Assembly: GCF_900465055.1 (NCBI RefSeq)
Contig: NZ_LS483250.1
Span: 1,550,001 to 1,614,000 of the forward strand
Direction of reading: 5' to 3'
DNA length: 64,000 bases
DNA from: Moritella yayanosii
GTDB taxonomy: Bacteria; Pseudomonadota; Gammaproteobacteria; Enterobacterales; Moritellaceae
Part shown: piece by piece, positions 35,577 through 45,219 of the stretch
Position numbering within the stretch: position 1 is the stretch's first letter
How the letters are laid out: each line of letters begins with the position of its first letter
Notes under the pieces: model-generated
What the model was told of the DNA's origin: nothing
Seen by the model: the letters and a program-made list of their open reading frames with translations, nothing else
Database searches by the model: none
Position numbers and translations under genes: made by a program

Positions 35577-35899
35577 AGCGTATTGAAGCAATGCCAACGC
35601 CTGCAATCACGTGCGCTAACCGTTTCTGGTGGTGAAGAAATATCGATAACTATCGCCATGGATGAAGCCGCACCGCTTATTACATTACCGAATTAGTTAT
35701 CAGGGATATTGGCTGGGCGTTAGTGCCAGAGCATGTTGCTAATATACACTGGTATAAAGGCGCTTTATTAGAATTATCCACTGCTCATATTACCGACCCG
35801 TTATTGATTGAAATGGGCATAGTTAAACATCGAGATCAAGCCAGTGCCCCGGTCATGAATTGGATCTACCAAGTCTTAAATCCGGGTGTTATAAAATAG
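35577..35899 (+). pseudogene. Second LysR-family remnant (C-terminal effector domain)
   Basis: Two pieces in different frames: CQRLQSRALTVSGGEEISIT then MDEAAPLI from about 35587, then TELVIRDIGWALVPEHVAN through QVLNPGVIK to TAG at 35899. They correspond to parts of one LysR effector domain with a frameshift and deletion at about 35675. The 5' half is lost. It differs from the remnant at 33759, which keeps its own C-terminus. Bases 35900-36169 contain only the upstream region of the peptide transporter. Confidence 0.65.
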
Positions 35900-36169
35900 T
35901 AACCATATTACTTCTTAGTTAATTTTACGTAAAAAGTCTATAATCCTGCGCATAACTATTTTTGAAAAATCTAAAAATACTATGAATAACCTGCGCTTTA
36001 GTGCAGAAAAGTTGCGGAATCTAGATTTTTATACCTTTTATGTTGCTTTATCGCAGTTTCTTTGTCAGATTAATACTCACGTAACATATCAGTGACATGT
36101 ACTGCTGATAATGAATGGAATCAATTTTTCAGACTGGATGGGGAATCATCGAGTTATAAGGGTCTGGTA

Positions 36170-37873
36170 ATGTCTTTATTAGAAGTTAAAAATCTTCGCA
36201 TCGAATATCCATCTCGACATGGGATTCACGCAGCAGTGAAATCATTGTCTTTTTCTATCGAACGCGGTGAAATCGTTGGTATAGTTGGCGAATCTGGAGC
36301 AGGTAAATCAACGGTGGGTAATGCTGTTATTGATCTATTAAGCCCACCAGGGGTTATTGCTAGCGGCGAAGTATATCTTGACGGTGAAAAAATATCAGGG
36401 TTAACACCCAAAGAGATGCGTAAAATACGTGGCTCAAAAATCGGCTTCATCTTCCAAGATCCAATGACATCACTAAATCCTCTTTTTACCATCGAGCGTC
36501 AAATTACAGAAACTATTTTAGCCAATCTTGATGTAAGTAAAAAAGAAGCCTTCTCTCGGGCAATTACCTTAATGGAACAAGTCGGTATTCCTGAGCCAGA
36601 ATTACGTATTAAGCAATACCCGCATCAATTCTCAGGTGGTATGAGACAGCGTGTGGTTATCGCTATCGCATTGTCTTGTGAACCCGATTTAATCATTGCC
36701 GATGAACCAACAACCGCACTTGATGTTTCAATTCAAGATCAAATTCTAAAACTGATCCGTGAATTATGTATTAAGAAAAACGTGGGTTGTATGCTGATTA
36801 CCCACGATATGGGTGTGGTATCGAATGTAACAGATAAAATTGCCGTGATGTACCGCGGTGATCTTGTTGAATTTGGTCCAACCAAGCAAGTGCTGAGCGA
36901 TCCTTCGCATGAATATACCCGCAGCCTTATTTCTGCGGTACCGCGCTCTGATATCAAATTAGATCGTTTTCCACTGGTCAACTATATCGAAGAAGCCGAA
37001 GAAATGAAGCAAATCGATATTAAAAATCATTGGTTAGGTCAAAGTCAGGACCAACGTGAATACACGGGTCCACTACTGACAGTAAATGATGTAAGTCTGC
37101 GCTTTGTGACTAAAGATTCATTCTTTGAAAGCAAACGTGAATACGTCCAAGCATCTGACAACGTAAGCTTCCATATTAACGAAGGTGAAACCTTTGGTCT
37201 GGTGGGTGAGTCTGGTTCAGGTAAATCAACGATTGCACGTATTATTGCCGGTCTTTATAAACCGAATGAAGGTAATATCACGTTTGAAGGCATTGATTTA
37301 ACTGCATTGAAATCTGAAAAAGAACGTCGCCCGATTCGTCGTCAAATGCAAATGGTGTTCCAAAATCCATATACGTCGATGAATCCGAGAATGAAGGTTT
37401 TTGATATCATTTCAGAACCCATTCGTTTCCACAAACTGGCATCGTCAGAAGCTGAAATTCGTCAAATTGTGCATGATCTACTTGATCATGTCGGACTCGG
37501 TAAAATGGCTGGGGTAAAATACCCACACGAATTCTCTGGTGGCCAACGCCAACGTATTTCGATTGCCCGCGCGCTGGCAACTCGTCCGCGTTTATTAATT
37601 TGTGATGAACCAACATCAGCACTTGATGTGTCAGTACAAGCACAAATTCTTAATCTACTTAAAGATTTACAAGACGAACTCAATCTAACTATGCTGTTTA
37701 TTAGTCATGATTTACCGGTTATTCGTCAAGTGAGTGATCGCGTCGGTGTAATGCAAAAAGGTAAACTGCTTGAAGTGGCGGCAACGGAAGACTTATTTAC
37801 TAATCCACAGCATGAATACAGCCAGCATCTTATTTCGTTAATGCCTGAATTTAAAGGCTTGCGTGAGAAGTAG
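36170..37873 (+). CDS. Peptide ABC transporter, fused double ATPase (DppD-DppF type)
   Basis: Drives uptake of peptides or nickel-like ligands through the two permeases downstream. The start at 36170 (MSLLEV, with AAGGG 7 nt upstream) is preferred over the longer open frame. Two complete ATP-binding cassettes are fused: Walker A GESGAGKST, signature FSGGMRQR and Walker B IADEPT in the first half; GESGSGKST, FSGGQRQR and CDEPTSALD in the second. Each half ends with an oligopeptide-type C-terminal extension (SDPSHEYTRSL, TNPQHEYSQHL). 567 residues is normal for YejF-like fusions. First gene of a four-gene operon. Confidence 0.9.
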   Translation: MSLLEVKNLRIEYPSRHGIHAAVKSLSFSIERGEIVGIVGESGAGKSTVGNAVIDLLSPPGVIASGEVYLDGEKISGLTPKEMRKIRGSKIGFIFQDPMTSLNPLFTIERQITETILANLDVSKKEAFSRAITLMEQVGIPEPELRIKQYPHQFSGGMRQRVVIAIALSCEPDLIIADEPTTALDVSIQDQILKLIRELCIKKNVGCMLITHDMGVVSNVTDKIAVMYRGDLVEFGPTKQVLSDPSHEYTRSLISAVPRSDIKLDRFPLVNYIEEAEEMKQIDIKNHWLGQSQDQREYTGPLLTVNDVSLRFVTKDSFFESKREYVQASDNVSFHINEGETFGLVGESGSGKSTIARIIAGLYKPNEGNITFEGIDLTALKSEKERRPIRRQMQMVFQNPYTSMNPRMKVFDIISEPIRFHKLASSEAEIRQIVHDLLDHVGLGKMAGVKYPHEFSGGQRQRISIARALATRPRLLICDEPTSALDVSVQAQILNLLKDLQDELNLTMLFISHDLPVIRQVSDRVGVMQKGKLLEVAATEDLFTNPQHEYSQHLISLMPEFKGLREK

Positions 37874-37973
37874 CGAACTAGTTATTAGAAAAATGAAGAA
37901 ACAACCGTTTAATAAGAACAAAAAAAACACAACACATTCGGGAGTCACGTCCCAGCATGAAGGAGTTATGCAA

Positions 37974-39524
37974 ATGAAAACCTTAAAGACCAAACTAGCC
38001 ATTGCCCTAATGGCCGCAGGCCTAAGCTTTAGCGCGGCAGCAGCAGATATCACGGTTGCTTATGATGCAGATCCAGTATCGCTTGACCCGCATGAGCAAC
38101 TATCTGGCGGTACACTACAGATGTCGCACATGTTGTTTGATCCCCTGGTTCGTTTTACCAAGGATTTCGATTTTGAAGGCCGTATTGCAGAAAAGTGGGA
38201 ACGTGTAAATGACACAACTTTCCGTTTTCACCTACGTAAAGACGTAAAATTCCACTCTGGTAACCCACTAACTGCGGATGATGTTATATGGACATTCGAC
38301 CGTCTAAAATCATCAATTGATTTCAAAAACGTTTTCTCTCCATACGAGAAAATGACCAAGATTGATGACTACACAGTAGAAATCATATCTTCAAAACCGT
38401 ACCCTCTGGTACTACAGACAGCAACTTATATCTTCCCAATGGATAAGAAGTTCTACTCTGGTCAAGTAAACGGTAAAGACAAATCTGCCATCGTTAAACA
38501 CGGTAGCTCTTTTGCATCAACCCACGTATCAGGTACAGGTCCTTTCACTATTACTTATCGTGAGCAAGGCGTAAAAGTGGTATTCGAACGTTTCGACGAT
38601 TACTGGGATAAAAAATCACCAGGTAACGTAGACAAGTTAACGCTTGTGCCAATTAAAGAAGATGCGACACGTGTGGCTGCACTCCTTTCTGGCGACGTTG
38701 ACATGATCTACCCTGTTGCACCAAACGATCAAAAACGTGTTGCAAAAACAAAAAATATCGATCTGGTAACCGTATCTGGTACCCGTATTATCACGTTCCA
38801 AATGAACCAAAACAGCAACCCAGCGCTTAAAGATGTGCGCGTACGTCAAGCTATCGTACATGCCATCAATAACGACGCGATTGTGATGAAGATCATGAAA
38901 GGCTTCGGCACCACTGCTGGCCAACAAGGTCCTGCAGGTTACGCTGGCTATGACGCTGACCTAGTGCCACGTTATGACTTGAAAAAAGCCAAACAGTTAA
39001 TGAAAGATGCCGGTTATGAAAATGGTTTTAAACTGTCAATGATGGCACCAAATAACCGTTACGTTAACGATGCTAAAATCGCACAAGCAACCGCATCAAT
39101 GCTATCTAAAATCGGCATTAAAGTTGATCTAAAAACGATGCCAAAAGCACAATACTGGCCTGAATTTGATCTTTGCTCAGCTGACATGATGATGATTGGT
39201 TGGCATGCCGATACTGAAGATTCAGCGAACTTCTCTGAATTCTTAACCATGACACGTGACGAAGAAACAGGTCGAGGTGCTTACAACTGCGGTTATTACT
39301 CAAACGCTGAAGTTGATAAATTAGTAAACAGTGCAAACGCAGAAACAGACTCAGTAAAACGTGGTGTTATGCTGCAACGTGTTGAAAAAATCTTATATGA
39401 CGAAGCAGCTTTCGTGCCACTACATTGGCAAGATCTAGCTTGGGGCGCAAAATCGAATCTACTAATTGATCCGATTGTAAACGCACTAAACTTCCCATAC
39501 TTCGGTGACCTAGTAGTTAAATAA
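37974..39524 (+). CDS. Peptide ABC transporter, periplasmic binding protein (SBP family 5)
   Basis: Binds peptides in the periplasm. Of several in-frame starts, 37974 is chosen because AAGGAG lies 8 nt upstream and the protein then begins with a signal peptide (KLAIALMAAGLSFSAAAA). The 516-residue product has the family's N-terminal YDADPVSLDPHEQL and FHLRKDVKFHSGNPLTADDV, the SBP_bac_5 signature. It resembles DppA/SapA types; the exact peptide range is unknown. A strong hairpin after the gene probably makes it the most abundant product of the operon. Confidence 0.9.
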   Translation: MKTLKTKLAIALMAAGLSFSAAAADITVAYDADPVSLDPHEQLSGGTLQMSHMLFDPLVRFTKDFDFEGRIAEKWERVNDTTFRFHLRKDVKFHSGNPLTADDVIWTFDRLKSSIDFKNVFSPYEKMTKIDDYTVEIISSKPYPLVLQTATYIFPMDKKFYSGQVNGKDKSAIVKHGSSFASTHVSGTGPFTITYREQGVKVVFERFDDYWDKKSPGNVDKLTLVPIKEDATRVAALLSGDVDMIYPVAPNDQKRVAKTKNIDLVTVSGTRIITFQMNQNSNPALKDVRVRQAIVHAINNDAIVMKIMKGFGTTAGQQGPAGYAGYDADLVPRYDLKKAKQLMKDAGYENGFKLSMMAPNNRYVNDAKIAQATASMLSKIGIKVDLKTMPKAQYWPEFDLCSADMMMIGWHADTEDSANFSEFLTMTRDEETGRGAYNCGYYSNAEVDKLVNSANAETDSVKRGVMLQRVEKILYDEAAFVPLHWQDLAWGAKSNLLIDPIVNALNFPYFGDLVVK

Positions 39525-39579
39525 GCTTTGCAGCTAAATAAACTACGACAACTTATCGGTATTTCATACCGTGACTATG

Positions 39580-39625
39580 CGGTGTTTTTATCACGATACG
39601 CTGATAAAAACACCGATTATTTTTA
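39580..39625 (+). terminator. Intra-operon hairpin (partial terminator)
   Basis: A perfect 14-bp stem (39580-39593 with 39602-39615) with an 8-nt loop is followed by a T-rich stretch. It lies between the binding-protein gene and the first permease gene, where transporters often lower expression of the membrane parts. Confidence 0.8.
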
Positions 39626-39679
39626 CAAAAAATATAGCTATAAAGGCTATAGATTTAATAATACTTTGGGAGACAAGGA

Positions 39680-40654
39680 ATGTTCACATTTCTGATCAAA
39701 CGCCTGTTTCAAGCCTTGATAGTAATGCTCGTGATCAGTTTGGTAGCATTTTCCATTCAAGATAATCTAGGCGATCCATTACGTGAATTAGTTGGTCAAT
39801 CTGTATCTCAAGCAGAACGGCAAGCACTTCGTGATGAGCTAGGTCTTAATGATCCTTACATGACTAAATATAGTCGTTTTCTTGTTAATGCAGTGCAAGG
39901 TGACCTCGGCACTTCGTATTTCTTTAAAAGACCTGCAGCAGAAGTTATCTTAGATAAACTTCAAGCAACACTTGAATTGGTGTTTAGCGCAGCATTAATT
40001 ATCGTTTTTGTGTCAATTCCGTTAGGAGTTTACTCCGCTATTCATCCCAAAAGTACACTCACTAAAATAATTATGGCTGTCAGTAGCATTGGTATCTCTG
40101 TACCGGTATTCCTTACTGCTATCATACTGATGTACATCTTCTCCATCGAACTAGGTTGGCTACCGTCTTATGGACGTGGTGAAACGGTCAATATCATGGG
40201 CTGGGAAACTGGTTTCCTGACTAAAGATGGTTTATTGCATTTAATCTTACCAAGTGTTTCACTTGCGTCTATCATGCTGCCACTTTTCATCCGCTTGGTT
40301 CGCTCTGAAATGCTAGAAGCATTGAGCTCGGAATACATCAAGTTTGCGAAAGCAAAAGGCTTATCACTAAACAAAATTTATTATATACATGCGCTTAAAA
40401 ATACCATGCTGCCAGTTATTACGGTTGGTGGTGTACAAATCGGTACTATGATTGCTTACACAATTTTGACCGAAACGGTATTTCAGTGGCCAGGAACAGG
40501 TTTCCTATTCTTAGAAGCGATTAACCGTGTAGATACACCTTTAATTACTGCTTATGTCATCTTCGTTGGTTTAATTTTTGTGGTAACAAATACCATAGTT
40601 GACCTGTTATATGGGGTAATTAACCCTACCGTAAACATCACAGGTAAAGGATAA
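39680..40654 (+). CDS. Peptide ABC transporter permease (DppB type)
   Basis: A 324-residue inner-membrane subunit with six predicted helices; N-terminal FLIKRLFQALIVMLVISLVAF is the typical DppB opening and the EAA-loop region EALSSEYIKFAKAKGLSLNK is clear. GGGAGACAAGGA precedes the ATG. It follows the partial terminator and lies 5 nt before its partner permease. Confidence 0.92.
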   Translation: MFTFLIKRLFQALIVMLVISLVAFSIQDNLGDPLRELVGQSVSQAERQALRDELGLNDPYMTKYSRFLVNAVQGDLGTSYFFKRPAAEVILDKLQATLELVFSAALIIVFVSIPLGVYSAIHPKSTLTKIIMAVSSIGISVPVFLTAIILMYIFSIELGWLPSYGRGETVNIMGWETGFLTKDGLLHLILPSVSLASIMLPLFIRLVRSEMLEALSSEYIKFAKAKGLSLNKIYYIHALKNTMLPVITVGGVQIGTMIAYTILTETVFQWPGTGFLFLEAINRVDTPLITAYVIFVGLIFVVTNTIVDLLYGVINPTVNITGKG

Positions 40655-40659
40655 TAGGT

Positions 40660-41604
40660 ATGAACACAATAACTTCTTCTCATGTTCCTACTCGCTGGGA
40701 ACGCTTTAAAAACTCAGATCTTATTTATTATTTCTTAAGAGATAAGGTCGCTATGTTCAGTTTTGCGATCTTTATGACTTTCGTGATCGCAGCGTTAGCG
40801 GCACCGTTAATCGCACCAACAGACCCGTATGACATTACCAGTATTGATATCATGGATTCAGAGTTACCGCCGTCTTGGTTAGAAGAGGGTGACGAACGTT
40901 TCCTATTAGGTACAGATGATCAAGGTCGTGATATTTTATCAACCATGCTTTATGGTTCGCGTTTATCACTGACAATCGGTTTCTTAGCCGTTGCGGTGCA
41001 ATTAACCTTAGGTATTGTGATTGGTCTGTCTGCTGGTTACTTCGGTGGCCGTATTGATAGTTTCCTGATGCGCTTTGCTGACGTACAGTTGTCATTTTCA
41101 ACCATGATGGTGGCCATCATTGTCTCGGCGATCTTTAAAGCCAGCTTTGGTAGTGAGTTCTTTAGTCAATATGCGGTGGTCATGCTCGTGGTGATCATTG
41201 GTATTGCCGAATGGCCGCAGTATGCGCGTACTATTCGTGCATCGGTATTGGCCGAGAAACAAAAAGAATACGTCGAAGCAGCGCAAGTGATGGGCTTAAA
41301 CTCAATGCGTATTATGTTTAGACACATTTTGCCAAACTGCTTATCGCCTATCCTAGTGATTTCAACAGTGCAGATTGCCAATGCGATTATGTCAGAAGCA
41401 GCACTGTCGTTCTTAGGCTTAGGTTTACCGGTTGACCAACCTTCGCTAGGGGCGTTAATCAGTACTGGCTTTAAGTATATCTTCTCTGGTGCTTGGTGGA
41501 TCACAGCCTTCCCGAGTATATTACTGGTCACACTTGTGCTGGTAATTAACCTACTAGGTGACTGGTTACGTGATGCGTTTAACCCTAAAATCTATAAAGG
41601 TTAA
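40660..41604 (+). CDS. Peptide ABC transporter permease (DppC type)
   Basis: A 314-residue inner-membrane subunit; the N-terminal extension, LLGTDDQGRDILSTMLYGSR and EAA loop KEYVEAAQVMGLNSMRIMFR are DppC signatures. It forms the heterodimeric channel with the preceding permease and is followed by a bidirectional terminator. Confidence 0.92.
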   Translation: MNTITSSHVPTRWERFKNSDLIYYFLRDKVAMFSFAIFMTFVIAALAAPLIAPTDPYDITSIDIMDSELPPSWLEEGDERFLLGTDDQGRDILSTMLYGSRLSLTIGFLAVAVQLTLGIVIGLSAGYFGGRIDSFLMRFADVQLSFSTMMVAIIVSAIFKASFGSEFFSQYAVVMLVVIIGIAEWPQYARTIRASVLAEKQKEYVEAAQVMGLNSMRIMFRHILPNCLSPILVISTVQIANAIMSEAALSFLGLGLPVDQPSLGALISTGFKYIFSGAWWITAFPSILLVTLVLVINLLGDWLRDAFNPKIYKG

Positions 41605-41654
41605 ACGACATAACAATTAACCTTGGTAGATGAATATCTCCAATTAATACCAAT

Positions 41655-41689
41655 AAAAATGCCGCTCCTATTATAGGAACGGCATTTTT
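41655..41689. terminator. Bidirectional terminator
   Basis: AAAAATGCCG and TCCTA pair with TAGGA and CGGCATTTTT around a 3-nt loop with a single C-A mismatch. The ends are A/T-runs, so it serves both the peptide ABC operon and the convergent POT gene. Confidence 0.9.
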
Positions 41690-41733
41690 ATATCTTCAAT
41701 CAAGGCTTTTACCAACCCTGCAATACTGAGTTA

Positions 41734-43203
41734 TTACGTTTCTGCGGGTGTCATCGTTTCCGCTTCTTTACTCTTCTCAAGCATCTTGCGAATAACAAAC
41801 GAAGCCATAAATGCGACCACTATCATCACTACCGCTAATCCAGTCAACAAGCTGAAGTAGCCACCGTAAACTGTTTGGACGAACTCTTGGGTGATCACTT
41901 GGCCCTTCTCCATCGCAATTGAAGTAGAGAATACCGCACCAACGATACCACTCATAGCAATAGCCACAGAGAATAGACTTACCGAGAAATTTTCAATATG
42001 TTTTGGCGCAACAGACAGGATGAACGCGACAACCATACTGCCCACAATGACTTCAGCAAATGCCTGGAAGAAATGAATTGCCAAGAATACTTCAGGGCGG
42101 ATAATCACATTTTCTCCCACATTAAGTACTGCCATGGTAAGAATACCAAACGCAATCGCCGTTAGGATGAATGCGAAACCGACTTTCGTCGCGGTAGTAA
42201 AGTAAATATTACGTTTTTCAAGTGACGAAAATACATATGAGATCACTGGACCACCCACAATACACCAGAGTGGGTTCATTGCCATTGCCGCTTCTGGTGC
42301 AATTGGAATGAAACCAAACAGATCACCACGCATGGTATTAATCGTTACCATCGTCATTGATGTCATCATTTGACCATAATACACAAAGAAAGCGGTTGTT
42401 AATAACGTCATGATAAGAATGGTACCCATCTTTAATGCATCTGCACGTTCCGCTTTAAGCATCAATGAGATGAAATAAAGGATCGCAGCAACACCAATTG
42501 CATATACGATGTTTTGGCCAATATCCATGTTAGAAAACATGAAAAATACTAAACCAATCATACCTAATGACAGTACTGTAAATGCAATCCAGTTTTTTGT
42601 GCTTACCGGCGCTTGGTCAATCTCAGCACCCACTGTTAATAATTGTTTGCGGGAAACAACTAGAATAATGAAAGCAATAGCAGCCAACGCTGCTGACAAC
42701 ATGAAACTGCCATTAAAACCGACCACAAGTACTAACATTGGGAATAGGTATTGTCCTAAAAACGCACCAATATTATTCACTGAATAGTTAACTGGATACC
42801 CATTTTCAAAGTCTTCCTGACTCGCGAACGTACGTTTGTACAAGCTAGGGTATGAAGGCGACATAAGACCGCGACCATAACTTGCCAGTGCAATACCAAC
42901 AAGGCTCAACGATACATTGCCTGCTGACGCACCTAAGACAAGTAAGGTATAACCAACAGCAAAGCCAAGATAAGCAATCGTTAGAGAGCGATAAGCACCT
43001 AAGAACTTATCAGCAATGAAACCACCGGCAATCGCAAACAACGGGCCGATAGAAGAAAAAGCACCAACAACCATCATGGTGTCAGCTTCGCTATACCCTA
43101 AATCTTCTAAAAAGAAGCGGGTTAAAACAACCATTACACCGTAGAAAGATAAGCCAAATAGCATTTGGCAACACATCATAGATTTATTCAATCGATTCCA
43201 CAT
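41734..43203 (-). CDS. POT-family (PTR2) proton-peptide symporter-like MFS protein
   Basis: A 489-residue inner-membrane protein with 12-14 hydrophobic helices. GGFIADKFLGAYRSLTIAYL is the POT motif after helix 2, and the N-terminal part LFGLSFYGVMVVLTRFFLED stands where POT proteins have ExxERFxYY; that motif is degenerate here, so substrate coupling may differ. Placed tail-to-tail with the peptide ABC operon, it suggests a peptide-uptake locus. AGAG is upstream of the ATG. Confidence 0.75.
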   Translation of the reverse strand: MWNRLNKSMMCCQMLFGLSFYGVMVVLTRFFLEDLGYSEADTMMVVGAFSSIGPLFAIAGGFIADKFLGAYRSLTIAYLGFAVGYTLLVLGASAGNVSLSLVGIALASYGRGLMSPSYPSLYKRTFASQEDFENGYPVNYSVNNIGAFLGQYLFPMLVLVVGFNGSFMLSAALAAIAFIILVVSRKQLLTVGAEIDQAPVSTKNWIAFTVLSLGMIGLVFFMFSNMDIGQNIVYAIGVAAILYFISLMLKAERADALKMGTILIMTLLTTAFFVYYGQMMTSMTMVTINTMRGDLFGFIPIAPEAAMAMNPLWCIVGGPVISYVFSSLEKRNIYFTTATKVGFAFILTAIAFGILTMAVLNVGENVIIRPEVFLAIHFFQAFAEVIVGSMVVAFILSVAPKHIENFSVSLFSVAIAMSGIVGAVFSTSIAMEKGQVITQEFVQTVYGGYFSLLTGLAVVMIVVAFMASFVIRKMLEKSKEAETMTPAET

Positions 43204-43540
43204 AACTTAATCTCTTATAGTATAGATAAGTAAAGAAAGGTAAATTCGCCGAGATAGTAACACTTAAGGGGTAACCAATTAGAGGCTAAGATCGCATAAA
43301 TAAACACAAATTTACTATATTTTTCTACTTGGCACTGAATAAGCCAAACATACACAACACTTAGATATCATGTTATAGATGATTGTATTGCAACAAAACA
43401 ATCATTAATATTATATAATGACAGTTCATTACTAAGTAAGCATAATTGACTAAAAACGCTAACAATAAATACCCCAATCATTTACCAATTAAACACCTAT
43501 AAGTTACGCTTAAGACGAACAAGCATAAAATAGGCGCGGA
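43204..43540. other. Intergenic region between POT and prepilin genes
   Basis: About 340 bp, AT-rich, holding the divergent promoters of the two genes. No RNA gene, strong dyad or further coding region seen. Confidence 0.4.
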
Positions 43541-43995
43541 ATGAAATCTCAATCAAGAACTGCAAATGGATTTACCCTTATTGAATTAGCTATCACTATT
43601 ATAATTTTGGCTGTGATGGCTGCTATCGCGATCCCTAAATTTTTAAACTTCCGTGAAGATGCGGAAATAAGCCGCGTTAAAGCGATTGCAGCGGGGAACT
43701 CGACGTCAATCCAAGCGGGTTTCCTATCGGGATCGACAAAGGTAATGCCCAGGGAGTAATAAAAAACCCGCACAATATAGATAAAGGCCAGCAAGGTTGC
43801 GTCTCATTATGGGAAGAGTTATTAGTTGATCCACCTTCAGTATCACTTGATGACGATGGCAGTGATTTTGAAGCTTACCGCCATAAAGGCACAGAGCCTG
43901 GTAATAACTACCGTAACCAATGTACTTACGTGTTACGTAGTTTAGGTGACAAAGAAACCAACAGAAATAAAGCCATTAAAAAGAGCGTAATTTAA
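43541..43995 (+). pseudogene. Type IV prepilin-like gene with a frameshift
   Basis: The first 60 residues are a class III prepilin: short leader MKSQSRTANG, then FTLIELAITIIILAVMAAIA, cleaved after Gly by prepilin peptidase. The frame breaks near 43728-43745: one frame stops at 43759, while another continues as GIDKGNAQGVIKNP, then QQGCVSLWEELL and YRNQCTYVLRSL (a pilin-like Cys pair) to TAA at 43993. This fits a single frameshift in a pilin of about 150 residues, MSHA-like. Its end overlaps the stop codon of pldA by 4 nt. A sequencing error or phase variation cannot be excluded. Confidence 0.75.
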
Positions 43996-45029
43996 AACAT
44001 GTTATTAAGCGCGATGCCCACACCAAAACGGGTTTGACTGTGATTATAATCAATCAAACTATCACCATAACCATTAAACACTGTGATATAGCCTTTCAAC
44101 TTACCATACAAAGGTGTGGTCAGATTTATTTGCACAGAACCATTACTGGTCGCAAAATTTTGACGCATCAACGCACTCAATTCATACTTGCCAAAATCAT
44201 AGCCAATACCATATTCGAAATTCCCCAGATAGTCATCTATATCAGGATTATCATCGCCTTTAGGGCTTGTAGGATCTGTTTTAGCATCTTCAGGTAAACG
44301 GTACCAAGGTCTAACACGCCAAACTAAATTGCCTTGCTCGTAGATGAATTCGGCATAAATACGATTCCATGATCGAGAAAGGCTACCTGAGCGGCCATTA
44401 GATTGATGTTCAAAGCCGACCATAACACCTGTATTTGCATCATTAGGATGCCAATCTAATGGCGCAACATAGAACACTTCGGGCCTGTAGTTTGTTTCTC
44501 TAAAGGGACTCGAAATATCACTGGCGTACACTTGCCACCAAGCTTCGATCGTAAATCCAGCATAGATACGGTCACCGTCAACGAATAACGAATGGTAACT
44601 TAACGGTAATTTAAGACTCAATTGAAATTTAGACTCGACAGTTTTATAACCATCATTTATGGCTTGAACTTGACTATAAGCGTCAGGATTGATTTGATTG
44701 GTACTGTAAATAGGTAAAATATAATTCATTCGATGAGGAGTAAGTACAAACTCAGATGTATCATTTTGCCGTTCTGCAATTATCCGCCGAGTCAGCACAC
44801 CCGCTTTCACTTTTTTACCACGGATAATAATTGAGCCATCTTCGTCAATAGTGCTCTGCGCTTTACATATAGCTCTGATTTCTCCTAACGTCACTTCTGA
44901 TGCGCTGTTTGCGACTTGCTTTGCAATACACTCACTTTGTGTCACAGCTTGAGCCTGGTAACTCAAGGACAAAAATAAAGACACTAAACCAAGTTTTTTA
45001 TAGTTCAATCGTTGCAAAATAGATTCCAT
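43992..45029 (-). CDS. pldA: Outer-membrane phospholipase A
   Basis: Hydrolyses misplaced phospholipids in the outer leaflet; calcium-dependent. The 345 residues have a signal peptide ending near QAQA, then an OMPLA barrel. The catalytic region GFEHQSNGRSGSLSRSWNR contains the His, Ser and Asn of the triad in the expected spacing. Length is greater than E. coli PldA (289) because of an N-terminal soluble insert of about 60 residues. It converges with the broken prepilin. Confidence 0.92.
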   Translation of the reverse strand: MESILQRLNYKKLGLVSLFLSLSYQAQAVTQSECIAKQVANSASEVTLGEIRAICKAQSTIDEDGSIIIRGKKVKAGVLTRRIIAERQNDTSEFVLTPHRMNYILPIYSTNQINPDAYSQVQAINDGYKTVESKFQLSLKLPLSYHSLFVDGDRIYAGFTIEAWWQVYASDISSPFRETNYRPEVFYVAPLDWHPNDANTGVMVGFEHQSNGRSGSLSRSWNRIYAEFIYEQGNLVWRVRPWYRLPEDAKTDPTSPKGDDNPDIDDYLGNFEYGIGYDFGKYELSALMRQNFATSNGSVQINLTTPLYGKLKGYITVFNGYGDSLIDYNHSQTRFGVGIALNNMF

Positions 45030-45148
45030 TCATCTGAGCTCTAATATCAATCTAGAGCATGTAATTACTTAATTATACGAATAAGATATCGACCTTATGG
45101 TAATGGGTCAAGCAAGGATTAGACCTCTCGATAAGACAGGAGTAATAC

Positions 45149-45180
45149 GAAAAAATCCGCGGAACAAAGTCCAGCGGATT
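45149..45180 (-). terminator. Terminator of the TonB receptor gene
   Basis: On the minus strand AATCCGC/TGGA pairs with TCC/GCGGATT and is followed by six T, 40 nt past the receptor stop. Confidence 0.85.
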
Positions 45181-45219
45181 ATAACGTAAAAATCAATTTA
45201 AACTAAATACTGAGACTAA

